Shown here piece by piece: positions 6,698 through 12,904 of a stretch of 13,088 nucleotides of DNA. This DNA is from an uncultured Oscillospiraceae bacterium (GTDB taxonomy: Bacteria; Bacillota_A; Clostridia; Oscillospirales; Oscillospiraceae). Every line of letters starts with the position of its first letter. Position 1 is the first letter of the stretch. Location: the NCBI GenBank assembly GCA_900757695.1, contig CAAEOU010000329.1, positions 1 to 13,088 of the forward strand, written 5' to 3'. A program made the translations under genes and the position numbers. The notes beneath the pieces are model-generated. The model did no database searches. It was not told where the DNA came from and saw nothing but the letters and a program-made list of their open reading frames with translations.

Positions 6698-6889
6698 ATG
6701 GCAGAACCATACTTGAAATACCGAACCCGCTTTACTTCGTCACTCAAGAATGAACTGATCCCATTGTTCAATCAGCTTGCAGTTCAAACACGAATCCCCA
6801 AAAGTCGGTTGCTTGATGAAGCAATTGAGGATCTGCTCAAAAAGTACGACATTGAAATTCCAGAAAATGAGGATAGTAAGACACCGTAA
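6698..6889 (+). CDS. Ribbon-helix-helix DNA-binding protein
   Basis: This is a small cytoplasmic DNA-binding protein of 63 residues. A beta strand (KYRTRFTSSL, about 6-15) is followed by two helices (LKNELIPLFNQLAVQTRIP, then KSRLLDEAIEDLLKKYDI), which is the Arc/CopG-type RHH layout also used by antitoxins and small repressors. ATG 6698 is preferred over ATG 6668 because AGGAGG lies eight bases upstream of it, and the longer form would place that site inside the coding region and start within the -10 box. The gene is divergent from the SLOG gene and 45 bases upstream of the XRE gene, with which it probably forms an operon. It is the best candidate to bind the CACTATAT repeats. Confidence 0.8.
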   Translation: MAEPYLKYRTRFTSSLKNELIPLFNQLAVQTRIPKSRLLDEAIEDLLKKYDIEIPENEDSKTP

Positions 6890-6934
6890 TCGTTTTTTCA
6901 CGAATTTCATTTTCCGGCAGCAGGTGGTAGCCTT

Positions 6935-7138
6935 ATGATTTCTTATGCCCCACTTTGGGAAACCATGAAAAAGCGTGGAATCACAACCTATACGCTGATT
7001 AAAGACTATTCCTTTAGCCGTGGAACGCTGGATTCCTTAAAACAGAATCGTAATATTACAATGGCAACGCTGAACGACCTTTGTGAAATACTCTCTTGTC
7101 AGGTACAGGACGTAATTCAATATATCCCGGATAAATGA
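6935..7138 (+). CDS. Small XRE-family (Cro/C1-type) HTH regulator
   Basis: The 67-residue protein consists of one helix-turn-helix domain of the HTH_26/Cro type. It has LWETMKKRGITTYTLIKDY (helices 1-2), SFSRGTLDSLKQNRNITM (recognition helix and turn) and LNDLCEILSCQVQDVIQYIP (last helices). Such stand-alone proteins are common in mobile elements and gut Firmicutes genomes as local repressors. AGGTGG lies about nine bases upstream of the ATG. It ends at a strong intrinsic terminator that overlaps its stop codon. Pairing with an RHH protein and a divergent SLOG gene suggests a self-contained regulated unit, but the target is unknown. Confidence 0.85.
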   Translation: MISYAPLWETMKKRGITTYTLIKDYSFSRGTLDSLKQNRNITMATLNDLCEILSCQVQDVIQYIPDK

Positions 7139-7169
7139 TCTCTGCTCGTTTCGATGAGCAGAGATTTTT
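7138..7169 (+). terminator. Intrinsic terminator after the XRE gene
   Basis: A 10-bp perfect stem ATCTCTGCTC/GAGCAGAGAT, extended by G-T and T-A pairs around a TTCG loop, is followed by TTTTT (7165-7169). Confidence 0.9.
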
Positions 7170-7180
7170 ATTTGCAAATA

Positions 7181-7219
7181 CCCCTCATTTCACCACCCGC
7201 ACGGCGGTAAAATGAGGGG
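7181..7219. terminator. Second hairpin, possibly a terminator in either direction
   Basis: CCCCTCATTT (7181-7190) pairs perfectly with AAATGAGGGG (7210-7219), with further inner pairing. TTTATTTT follows on the plus strand about seven bases later. It may have ended a now-lost minus-strand gene. Confidence 0.55.
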
Positions 7220-7455
7220 CGTACTTTATTTTAGCTGCACTGGGCAGCATCAAGTAAAATCCGTCATCCCTACCTCTGCTGTTCCCTCCGCCGTGTCACC
7301 TCCTGACGTATATCCTGTGCAAAGAACATCCGGCTATTATTATGTCATATGTATCTGACTCGATCAGTTTGAGATAGTCTAAAGCTATGTTAGTATAGTT
7401 GGCGAAATCTTGCTATGCGCAGACCATGGATACAGTATCATGTTATAAAAAAGCC
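7220..7455. other. Gene-poor stretch upstream of the TetR gene
   Basis: No gene can be supported here. On the minus strand there is a short open stretch with protein-like composition (about 7296-7410, containing YLKLIESDTYDIIIAG). In another frame a short stretch ends in EVTRRREQQR. Both lack starts and are at most remnants of an old gene that ended at the 7181-7219 hairpin. Confidence 0.3.
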
Positions 7456-7484
7456 TTGACAAGGAACATTTGAATGGGTATAAT
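7456..7484 (+). promoter_or_regulatory. Consensus sigma-A promoter of the TetR gene
   Basis: TTGACA (7456-7461) and TATAAT (7479-7484) both match consensus perfectly, with a 17-base spacer. The start point falls at about 7490-7492, inside the operator at 7490-7505. Confidence 0.9.
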
Positions 7485-7489
7485 TCAAT

Positions 7490-7505
7490 ATGAATGAACA
7501 TTCAT
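7490..7505. promoter_or_regulatory. TetR operator 1 (autoregulation site)
   Basis: ATGAATGAACATTCAT is a perfect inverted repeat (7-bp arms, AA centre) lying on the predicted transcription start. Near copies are found in front of the flavoprotein gene at 8171 and 8238. Confidence 0.75.
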
Positions 7506-7522
7506 TAAAAAGTGAGGCAAAT

Positions 7523-8116
7523 ATGGCAATTTCTAAGAACGATATTATTGAGGCAACAATCCGTTGTACCTCCCGATTAGGGCTTCCTGCGGTGACCATG
7601 AGCACCATTGGTAAGGAGGTCGGCATTCTGGCACAGGGGCTTTACAACCACTTTGACAGCAAAGATGCAATTTTGAAGAGTTGCTTTGATTCCTGCAACC
7701 GGCAGTTGGCTGGTCAGTTTGCCGGTGTTACGCTGAATCCAGAGGATGACCTACAGACATCGTTGAAAAAGCTATGGATGCGGTACTTTCTGTTTTTTGT
7801 AAACCATCCCGGAGAGTGCTGCTTCTACCGACAGTACCGGGAGTTGGCTGTGGCACCGCCGCCAAAGGAAACAGAGGATATGACCTTTTACAGCGATCCG
7901 GCCTTTCAGCATCTATGGACCCTGATTGATGCGCTGGATGAAAAGTATGATCTGTTTGCCTCGGTGCCCAAAAACATGATGGTCTATTATGTGCGGAATA
8001 TCACGCCGTATTTGGCGCGTAGCTTTTCCGATGATATTATTCCCGACACACCTGAGAACCGGGAATATATGTGGAAGCTGGTTTCTCAGGGCTTTTCAAA
8101 TCTATGGGATCATTAA
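7523..8116 (+). CDS. TetR/AcrR-family transcriptional regulator
   Basis: The 197-residue protein has an N-terminal TetR HTH (about 5-51) whose recognition part reads VGILAQGLYNHFDSKDAIL. An all-helical ligand-binding domain follows; its specificity cannot be read from sequence. The start at 7523 is preferred to ATG 7490 because GTGAGG lies five or six bases upstream, and the 7490 ATG coincides with the transcription start and operator. The promoter is perfect consensus and is overlapped by a palindromic operator, which implies strong but autorepressed expression. Related sites before the downstream flavoprotein gene suggest it controls that operon. It ends at a hairpin, so it is transcribed separately. 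Confidence 0.9.
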   Translation: MAISKNDIIEATIRCTSRLGLPAVTMSTIGKEVGILAQGLYNHFDSKDAILKSCFDSCNRQLAGQFAGVTLNPEDDLQTSLKKLWMRYFLFFVNHPGECCFYRQYRELAVAPPPKETEDMTFYSDPAFQHLWTLIDALDEKYDLFASVPKNMMVYYVRNITPYLARSFSDDIIPDTPENREYMWKLVSQGFSNLWDH

Positions 8117-8122
8117 TTATTC

Positions 8123-8155
8123 TACCCCAATTCTGCGATTTGCAGTGTTGGGGTA
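8123..8155 (+). terminator. Hairpin after the TetR gene
   Basis: TACCCCAA (8123-8130) pairs with TTGGGGTA (8148-8155), and an inner CTGC/GCAG stem closes a five-base loop. It is a few bases past the stop codon but lacks a T-tract, so termination strength is uncertain. Confidence 0.5.
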
Positions 8156-8170
8156 TGCAAAAGCCTGAAA

Positions 8171-8186
8171 ATGAATGATTGTTCAT
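8171..8186. promoter_or_regulatory. TetR operator 2
   Basis: ATGAATGATTGTTCAT matches operator 1 at 13 of 16 positions, differing only at the three positions just right of centre. It keeps the palindromic ATGAA/TTCAT ends. Confidence 0.6.
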
Positions 8187-8197
8187 AAATAAGTACG

Positions 8198-8227
8198 GGA
8201 ATAAAGCGGAGGACACCGCTTTATTCC
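8198..8227. repeat. Perfect 12-bp hairpin between operators 2 and 3
   Basis: GGAATAAAGCGG (8198-8209) pairs perfectly with CCGCTTTATTCC (8216-8227) around a six-base loop. The hairpin is flanked by direct copies of AAGTACGG (8191-8198, 8229-8236) and then by the two operators. No T-run follows. It could be a second protein-binding site, a cruciform or a leader element. Confidence 0.6.
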
Positions 8228-8237
8228 AAAGTACGGT

Positions 8238-8253
8238 GTGAATGAGTGTTCAT
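8238..8253. promoter_or_regulatory. TetR operator 3, before the flavoprotein gene
   Basis: GTGAATGAGTGTTCAT is nearly identical to operator 2 (14 of 16), and both are followed by AAATA. It overlaps the only -10-like boxes upstream of the gene (TATTAT 8257, TATAAG 8260), for which no good -35 is visible. Confidence 0.6.
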
Positions 8254-8312
8254 AAATATTATAAGCAATAAAGAAACCGATGAGAAATTGGCAGGGCGAA
8301 AGGAGAACTGAA

Positions 8313-9974
8313 ATGGAACGAACAATGACCTGTGATGTGCTGGTGATCGGCGGCGGCATTGCGGCCTGCTTTGCCGCTGTAAAGGCACGGGAGGCTGGTG
8401 CTAGCGTCATCATGGTGGATAAAGGATATGTGGGGCGCTCGGGGCAGAGCCCGTATGCGGACAGCTTCCTGATCTTCAACCCTGAGTGGGGACATGATTT
8501 GGAGACATCCATGGCGACAATTAATCGCCACAGCGAATACCTGAATGACCAATACTGGACCCGGAAGTGCCTGCTGGACAGCTGGGATCGGTATCAGGAT
8601 CTGCTGGATTGGGGCTGTACCTTCAAAAAGAATCCCGATGGTAGCTTAGCAGTTCGGCAGGAGGGAGGGCTTCCTGCCGCTGTTCAATTTGACAAATCTG
8701 CTGGGGCTTACGGTCAGATTTTGCGAAAGAAAGCCCTGTCTGTAGGTATAAAGATCGTGGATCAGGTGATGATTGTTGATTTTCTCAAGGAAGAGGGGCG
8801 CATTGTGGGGGCAATAGGACTGCCCAACGACAATTGCAATTTGCTTACCATTATTTCAAAGACCACAATTTTCTGTGTAGGTGCTTGTGGCTATAAGCCT
8901 GCGGGTTATCCGCCTCTGATGCAGCTCACCTGCGATGGCGAGGCCATGGCCTACCGAGCCGGGGCGGAGATTCTGGGCAAGGAGTTTGTAGATGCCCATT
9001 ACAGTAAGGAAGGGATGCCAGACCCGGTGGCACAGCGGACTGCCGGAGATCCTCCACCTGTGACAGCGCCACATCCCGAACCTGGCGGTGGAGACGGAGG
9101 ACCAAAGCTCCGGCGTAATGGCTTGGGGGATGTTGTCTCCGATCGTCCCGACAGTGTTTCCGGGTATATGTTCACCTACCTGCAATCGGAGTTTGCTGTC
9201 CATGCGGGACAGGGCCCCATCTACAGCCGAGGTGCCAAGTCCTTCGGCGGGGCAGCATTGGGGATGAGTCTTCGGAAAGCAGACGGCCTGTTCCCCGCTG
9301 ATCGAGAATGCCACTCCAGCCTGCCGGGGCTGTTCGCCGCAGGGGATGCTCTGGGCAATATGCAGAACGGGGCGGCTTATTCCACCGGAGGTGGCTCTAT
9401 AGAAGGTGGCTCTGTGACAGGCACCATCGCAGGACAATCGGCGGCAAAAGAAGCTGCGGCGATGGAGCTGCCGCAGGTGTCCCAGAAGGAATTTCAACGA
9501 GCCCAAACGTATGTGCTGGAGCCACTGGAGCGCAAAAGTGGCTTCGGACCCCGGTGGGCGATCGAGCTATTACGAAACTACATGATGCCATACTTTGTCT
9601 GCTTTATCAAAAAAGCTGACCGGCTTCAGGCTACTCTGACACTGATTACCTTTCTAGAAGATCATATTTCTCCTATGCTTTACGCCACAGATGCCCACGA
9701 GCTGCGGCTGGCCCATGAGGCAAAAAACATGATTCTCAGCGCCGAAATGCGGCTGCGCTCTGGCCTGTTCCGCACTGAGAGCCGGGGCAACCACTATCGG
9801 GAGGACTTCCCAAACCGGGATGATGAGAACTGGTTTTGCTGGACAAAAATCAAAAATATAGACGGAGAGATGGTGTTGGAGAAGGTGCCTCTGCCAGAGA
9901 AATATCGGCCTGATCCGTCCCTCAGCTACCGGGAGAAATATCCCTTCCAATTCCCCGGAGAAAAGGAGGCGTAA
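8313..9974 (+). CDS. FAD-dependent oxidoreductase, adenylylsulfate reductase alpha/fumarate reductase flavoprotein-like
   Basis: The 553-residue protein is probably cytoplasmic; no signal peptide is visible. The N-terminal FAD fold shows CDVLVIGGGIAACFAAVKA (GGG at about 13-15) ending in a VDKG acidic strand, then GRSGQS. A middle region has GACGYKPAGYPPLMQLTCDGEAMAYRAGAE. The second FAD contact is LFAAGDALGNMQNG (about 340) with a Gly/Ser-rich GGGSIEGGSVTG. The C-terminal helical part (ELRLAHEAKNMILSAEMRLR, then RTESRGNHYREDFP) is the helical domain shared by succinate dehydrogenase, fumarate reductase and AprA. Its pairing with a ferredoxin four bases downstream mirrors AprA-AprB, but no sulfate-activation genes are present and the substrate is unknown. 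ATG 8313 has AAAGGAG seven bases upstream. A Pro/Gly-rich segment at about 239-271 looks like an insert. Confidence 0.85.
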   Translation: MERTMTCDVLVIGGGIAACFAAVKAREAGASVIMVDKGYVGRSGQSPYADSFLIFNPEWGHDLETSMATINRHSEYLNDQYWTRKCLLDSWDRYQDLLDWGCTFKKNPDGSLAVRQEGGLPAAVQFDKSAGAYGQILRKKALSVGIKIVDQVMIVDFLKEEGRIVGAIGLPNDNCNLLTIISKTTIFCVGACGYKPAGYPPLMQLTCDGEAMAYRAGAEILGKEFVDAHYSKEGMPDPVAQRTAGDPPPVTAPHPEPGGGDGGPKLRRNGLGDVVSDRPDSVSGYMFTYLQSEFAVHAGQGPIYSRGAKSFGGAALGMSLRKADGLFPADRECHSSLPGLFAAGDALGNMQNGAAYSTGGGSIEGGSVTGTIAGQSAAKEAAAMELPQVSQKEFQRAQTYVLEPLERKSGFGPRWAIELLRNYMMPYFVCFIKKADRLQATLTLITFLEDHISPMLYATDAHELRLAHEAKNMILSAEMRLRSGLFRTESRGNHYREDFPNRDDENWFCWTKIKNIDGEMVLEKVPLPEKYRPDPSLSYREKYPFQFPGEKEA

Positions 9975-9977
9975 GAA

Positions 9978-10199
9978 ATGGCGGTGAAACGAATTGACCC
10001 TCAAAAGTGCATCGGCTGTAAGACTTGCGTAAAGAGTTGTCCTGCTGACGTATTCCGTTATGACCCGGAAACGAAAAAGGCTGTAGCTCAATATCCGCAG
10101 GATTGCCAGCTCTGCCTCTGGTGCGTGACGGAATGCCCAAGGGACGCCATCTTGCTGACCAGGGATAAAGTGTCCGGCTATTTGACCTGCTGGGGCTAA
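9978..10199 (+). CDS. Two-cluster 4Fe-4S ferredoxin, AprB-like partner of the flavoprotein
   Basis: The 73-residue electron-transfer protein has two classic CxxCxxCxxxCP motifs: Cys 11, 14, 17, 21 and Cys 43, 46, 49, 53, so it should carry two [4Fe-4S] clusters. The ATG lies four bases past the flavoprotein stop with AGGAGG at its end, indicating translational coupling and a stable complex. The C-terminus is short (LLTRDKVSGYLTCWG) and contains one extra Cys. In AprAB-type and related flavoprotein systems such a subunit relays electrons to or from the FAD of the partner. Electron direction and external partner cannot be deduced here. Confidence 0.93.
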   Translation: MAVKRIDPQKCIGCKTCVKSCPADVFRYDPETKKAVAQYPQDCQLCLWCVTECPRDAILLTRDKVSGYLTCWG

Positions 10200-10249
10200 A
10201 TCGAATGCGTCTCCAAAGGAGATGTAAATAAAATTTAAGGAGAATTGTT

Positions 10250-11995
10250 ATGAAAAAGCCAATGACTATCCTGTTGGCGACCGCTATGCTGCTGTCTTTG
10301 ATTGCGGGCTGCGGTCAGACTGACATGGGAAGAAACACCTCTGCAATTGCCGAGTCTACTGCTGTATCTGCGATAGAATCAGCGACAGCGCCAACTGCAT
10401 CTGGTGCTGAAAATTCCGTAGAGGCCCCCTCTGACGAGGATTCTTCCCTAGGAGCGGCGGAGGGGGACCTCTATGCCAGTGTGAATTATGACCTGCCGCT
10501 GTTCGAGGACACTCTGGAGCTCAGTGTGTTCTATCCCTCCCGGAACGCCAATCTCGCTGCCATGCCCAGCCATGGCAGCAAGGAGTTCCCTTTTTGGGCA
10601 AGAGTACAGGAGAATCTGAATGTAGACCTGACGTTTCAGGAGCCTAATCAGGATGTCTGTGCGGAACAGTGCAATCTGATGTTGGCATCCGGTGACTACA
10701 CAGACTTGATCTTTGAGAGTATGGTTAACTCCACCGGGAGCGCTTATTCCGGCGGCTACGATCAGGCAATTGAAGAGGACATTTATGTAAATCTGATGGA
10801 CTACATGGACTATGCGCCCAACTATGCCCACTATGTTCTCGACAACCCGGATAACCGCCGCGTTGTCGTCACCGAAGAGGGCAACATCGGTGCATTTATG
10901 AAGATTCTGTCCGAGCAGCAGAAAGCCGTTATTGGACTATGTGTCCACACGGAGTATTGGGAAGCTACCGGACTGCCTATGCCGGAAACGGTTCCCGAAT
11001 GGATGGAGATGTTCTCCGTCATGGCGGATCAGGGCGTCAAATACCCCTGCGACGTTAACAGCAGTGGCCAGATTCAGGGCGGCGACTTTGAAGACGCCAT
11101 GGGTGGCTGCGTTAGTACGGAATTCCTGATTGATGCGGAAAGCGGCGATATGGTTTTTGGTCCCACTACGGCGGAAACAAAGGAGTATATTGAGCTGTTT
11201 ATTCAGTGTATGAACAACGGCTGGATCGATCCGGATTGGGTTAGCTTTACCGGCAATGAGAACCCGTTGTTTGCAGACGGCAGCATTGCCACCTGCGACC
11301 AGATCTATATGCAGCTGATTCAGGCACCCCAACGGCTGGGCTTTGGCTTAACTCCTTGCCCGGTTCCTCACCGCGAGGGCTATGGAGCCGGTCAGCTCGC
11401 CATTGGAGAGCTGGCATATCCCATGGCTTCAGCGGGCGGCGGTATTGCAGTCACTACTGCCTGTGATGATTTGGAAGGTGCCATGAAGATGATTGACTGG
11501 ATGTACAGCGAAGAAGGAGCCGATATTATTAACTACGGCTGGATGGAAGGGGAAACCTACGATGTGGTGGACGGTGAAAAGGTAATCAACGCTTTTTATT
11601 CTGCCAACAATGAGGACTACGGCTGTGGTAACAAGAGCCTATATACCAATGACCGAGATTTTGGTTACACCTATCCCAATCTGGCGCTGGTCACAGCAGC
11701 AGACGTGCAGATCAGTGCGGCCAATGGCTGGACCGTGGATCCCAGCAATGAGGCAGCGATCTATCTGCGACTGCCCGATGCAGTGCGTCTGAACTCCGAG
11801 GAAAGCAATGAGCTCAACACCCTGATTAGTGATCTTTCTACCTATATTCAAACCACTATGTTGGGCTGGATGAACCGAACGGTAGCATTCAGTGATGAAG
11901 AATGGGACGAGTTCTGCGCTACCTGCGACGAGATGAGCCTTGGAAAAATTCAGGCGGGCTATGAGGAAGCCTATCAGCGCTACCTTGATAAATAA
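10250..11995 (+). CDS. Extracellular solute-binding lipoprotein (LipO/family 1 type)
   Basis: The 581-residue precursor has a signal peptide with lipobox LIAGC (Cys 21 becomes lipidated), followed by a Ser/Thr/Ala/Glu-rich tether to about 75 and then a large periplasmic-binding-protein fold. LELSVFYPSRN at the start of the fold, WARVQENLNVDLTFQEP, CNLMLASGDYTDLIF, and GGGIAVTTACDDLEGAMKMIDWMYSEEGADIINYG are patterns of large LipO/YtcQ-like ABC binding proteins, which usually bind sugars or oligosaccharides on the outer face of the membrane. The ATG has AAGGAG seven bases upstream. It lies 50 bases behind the ferredoxin gene without a terminator, so it is probably in the same operon. Permease and ATPase genes that normally follow are absent, and mobile-element remnant sequence begins within about five bases of its stop. 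Confidence 0.85.
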   Translation: MKKPMTILLATAMLLSLIAGCGQTDMGRNTSAIAESTAVSAIESATAPTASGAENSVEAPSDEDSSLGAAEGDLYASVNYDLPLFEDTLELSVFYPSRNANLAAMPSHGSKEFPFWARVQENLNVDLTFQEPNQDVCAEQCNLMLASGDYTDLIFESMVNSTGSAYSGGYDQAIEEDIYVNLMDYMDYAPNYAHYVLDNPDNRRVVVTEEGNIGAFMKILSEQQKAVIGLCVHTEYWEATGLPMPETVPEWMEMFSVMADQGVKYPCDVNSSGQIQGGDFEDAMGGCVSTEFLIDAESGDMVFGPTTAETKEYIELFIQCMNNGWIDPDWVSFTGNENPLFADGSIATCDQIYMQLIQAPQRLGFGLTPCPVPHREGYGAGQLAIGELAYPMASAGGGIAVTTACDDLEGAMKMIDWMYSEEGADIINYGWMEGETYDVVDGEKVINAFYSANNEDYGCGNKSLYTNDRDFGYTYPNLALVTAADVQISAANGWTVDPSNEAAIYLRLPDAVRLNSEESNELNTLISDLSTYIQTTMLGWMNRTVAFSDEEWDEFCATCDEMSLGKIQAGYEEAYQRYLDK

Positions 11996-11997
11996 GA

Positions 11998-12330
11998 TAC
12001 CGAAGCCCAGCACTCATAAGCAGGCCCCTTGACCGCCAGCTTCTGCTGGAAATCAAGAATCAGGGAGAACGGCACCACCTGATGCACCGGAACGCTCTTT
12101 CCCGAAGCTCCTGCTCCTGCGGGAAGGGCTTGCCCGACTCCTCCTTGGCGGCGGCTTGCTGGTTAAGTCCCTCCTTGCCCGGCATTCAGCGTGGGATGCC
12201 GGACTGATGTTGTGGTGGATAAACGAAATGCCCTTCTTGGCGGAGATGTCTCTCACATTGTTGCCACCCATGACGGAACACGCCGGAAGCGGCTCCCTAC
12301 ATTCCAGAGCAGTCTCGGCTTGGATGTGAC
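11998..12330 (-). pseudogene. Frameshifted relaxase/mobilisation-protein remnant
   Basis: Read on the minus strand, three consecutive pieces in three frames look like one broken protein. They are NNVRDISAKKGISFIHHN..PASHAE (about 12190-12270), LNQQAAAKEESGKPFPQEQE (about 12110-12175), and VPFSLILDFQQKLAV then KGPAYECWASV (about 12000-12075). The last resembles the C-terminal region of Firmicutes relaxases, which read like LLDIQxKLAxGKGxGYERWAKVFN. Two frameshifts and the abrupt loss of similarity at about 12000 mark it as a dead fragment. Assignment is from memory of the family, without a search. Confidence 0.4.
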
Positions 12331-12375
12331 AACCATATGTGAATAAGCATGGAGGTTCCTTTCTATCAATAAGTG

Positions 12376-12414
12376 ATCCCCGTGACGCCCTTACAATCCG
12401 GGTGTCACGGGGAT
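12376..12414 (+). terminator. Strong hairpin with T-rich tail
   Basis: A 15-bp stem (12376-12390 with 12400-12414, one G-T pair) has a nine-base loop and is followed by TCTTTTCC. It is an intrinsic terminator, although no intact gene precedes it. The interval 12415-12622 holds no gene I can support. Confidence 0.65.
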
Positions 12415-12622
12415 TCTTTTCCGTTCCATTCTTTCTGCCGGGTGATTGAGTTCTGTTTTCAGTTAATGCGGCATTTCCCGGCGCTGAATCACCATACAGA
12501 TGTAGGGTATTATTCTGATTACAGAGCCACTTTGACTGCATGGGCAGCGCTATCTAAGATGCGCGAAGTCAAAGACAGATATACGATGGAGTATAAATCA
12601 AAATCTCAAGGAGCCGTTCCTC

Positions 12623-12844
12623 ATGGACGCTCGTATGGTCTCCCTTCACGGATATCGTCAGGATGAATATGCACAGCGTTTGGCAAGCGATGCAAAGACA
12701 AATGAATGGGGTAGATGCAGCTGCGAGAATGATCCAGAGGGTTGCAGAGAAAAACGGCATCGATGGATCGCATTTTATGATGAGAACGCCCCGGAACGCA
12801 GGAATCTGCTGCGTTCCGGGGTTCGTGCAATAACAGCCATATGA
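12623..12844 (+). CDS. Doubtful small ORF next to the recombinase
   Basis: ATG 12623 has AGGAG about nine bases upstream and opens 73 codons (early part MVSLHGYRQDEYAQRLASDA), unrecognised. The coding sequence runs through a perfect hairpin at 12789-12821, which argues against the C-terminal part being real. A second frame from ATG 12663 to TAA 12831 gives 56 residues with a helical, protein-like start (QMNGVDAAARMIQRVAEKNG). Possibly one gene switches frame by mutation here, or neither is real. Confidence 0.25.
   Translation: MDARMVSLHGYRQDEYAQRLASDAKTNEWGRCSCENDPEGCREKRHRWIAFYDENAPERRNLLRSGVRAITAI
12789..12821. terminator. Perfect 13-bp hairpin
   Basis: CCCCGGAACGCAG (12789-12801) pairs with CTGCGTTCCGGGG (12809-12821) around seven bases. 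T-tracts are weak on both sides. It probably ends transcription between convergent units. Confidence 0.55.
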
Positions 12845-12882
12845 TTAGCGCCTATTAGGAAAACACACTGTCAAAGGGGTTT

Positions 12883-12904
12883 GTAGCGGGGATTAGCCCG
12901 CTAC
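12883..12904 (-). terminator. Hairpin over the recombinase stop codon
   Basis: GTAGCGGG (12883-12890) pairs perfectly with CCCGCTAC (12897-12904), and the loop contains the recombinase stop codon. It is short and has no T-run, so only a weak terminator candidate. Confidence 0.35.

Noticed and set aside
7138..7219. Two consecutive hairpins considered as a CRISPR-like or attC-like repeat unit
   Set aside because: The stems are unrelated in sequence and not repeated further. The first is a normal terminator with TTCG loop and T-run.
7490..7522. ATG 7490 as start of the TetR gene
   Set aside because: It coincides with the predicted transcription start and operator and has no Shine-Dalgarno. ATG 7523 has one and gives a normal TetR N-terminus.
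8313..10199. Calling the flavoprotein/ferredoxin pair true AprAB of dissimilatory sulfur metabolism
   Set aside because: The layout is similar, but there is no ATP sulfurylase, Qmo or Dsr gene nearby, the ferredoxin lacks the AprB C-terminal extension, and the active-site residues cannot be verified by eye.
12053..12541. A 162-codon minus-strand frame taken as an intact gene
   Set aside because: Only its middle looks protein-like. Neighbouring frames continue the apparent homology, so it is better read as a frameshifted remnant, and its start runs through a strong terminator hairpin.
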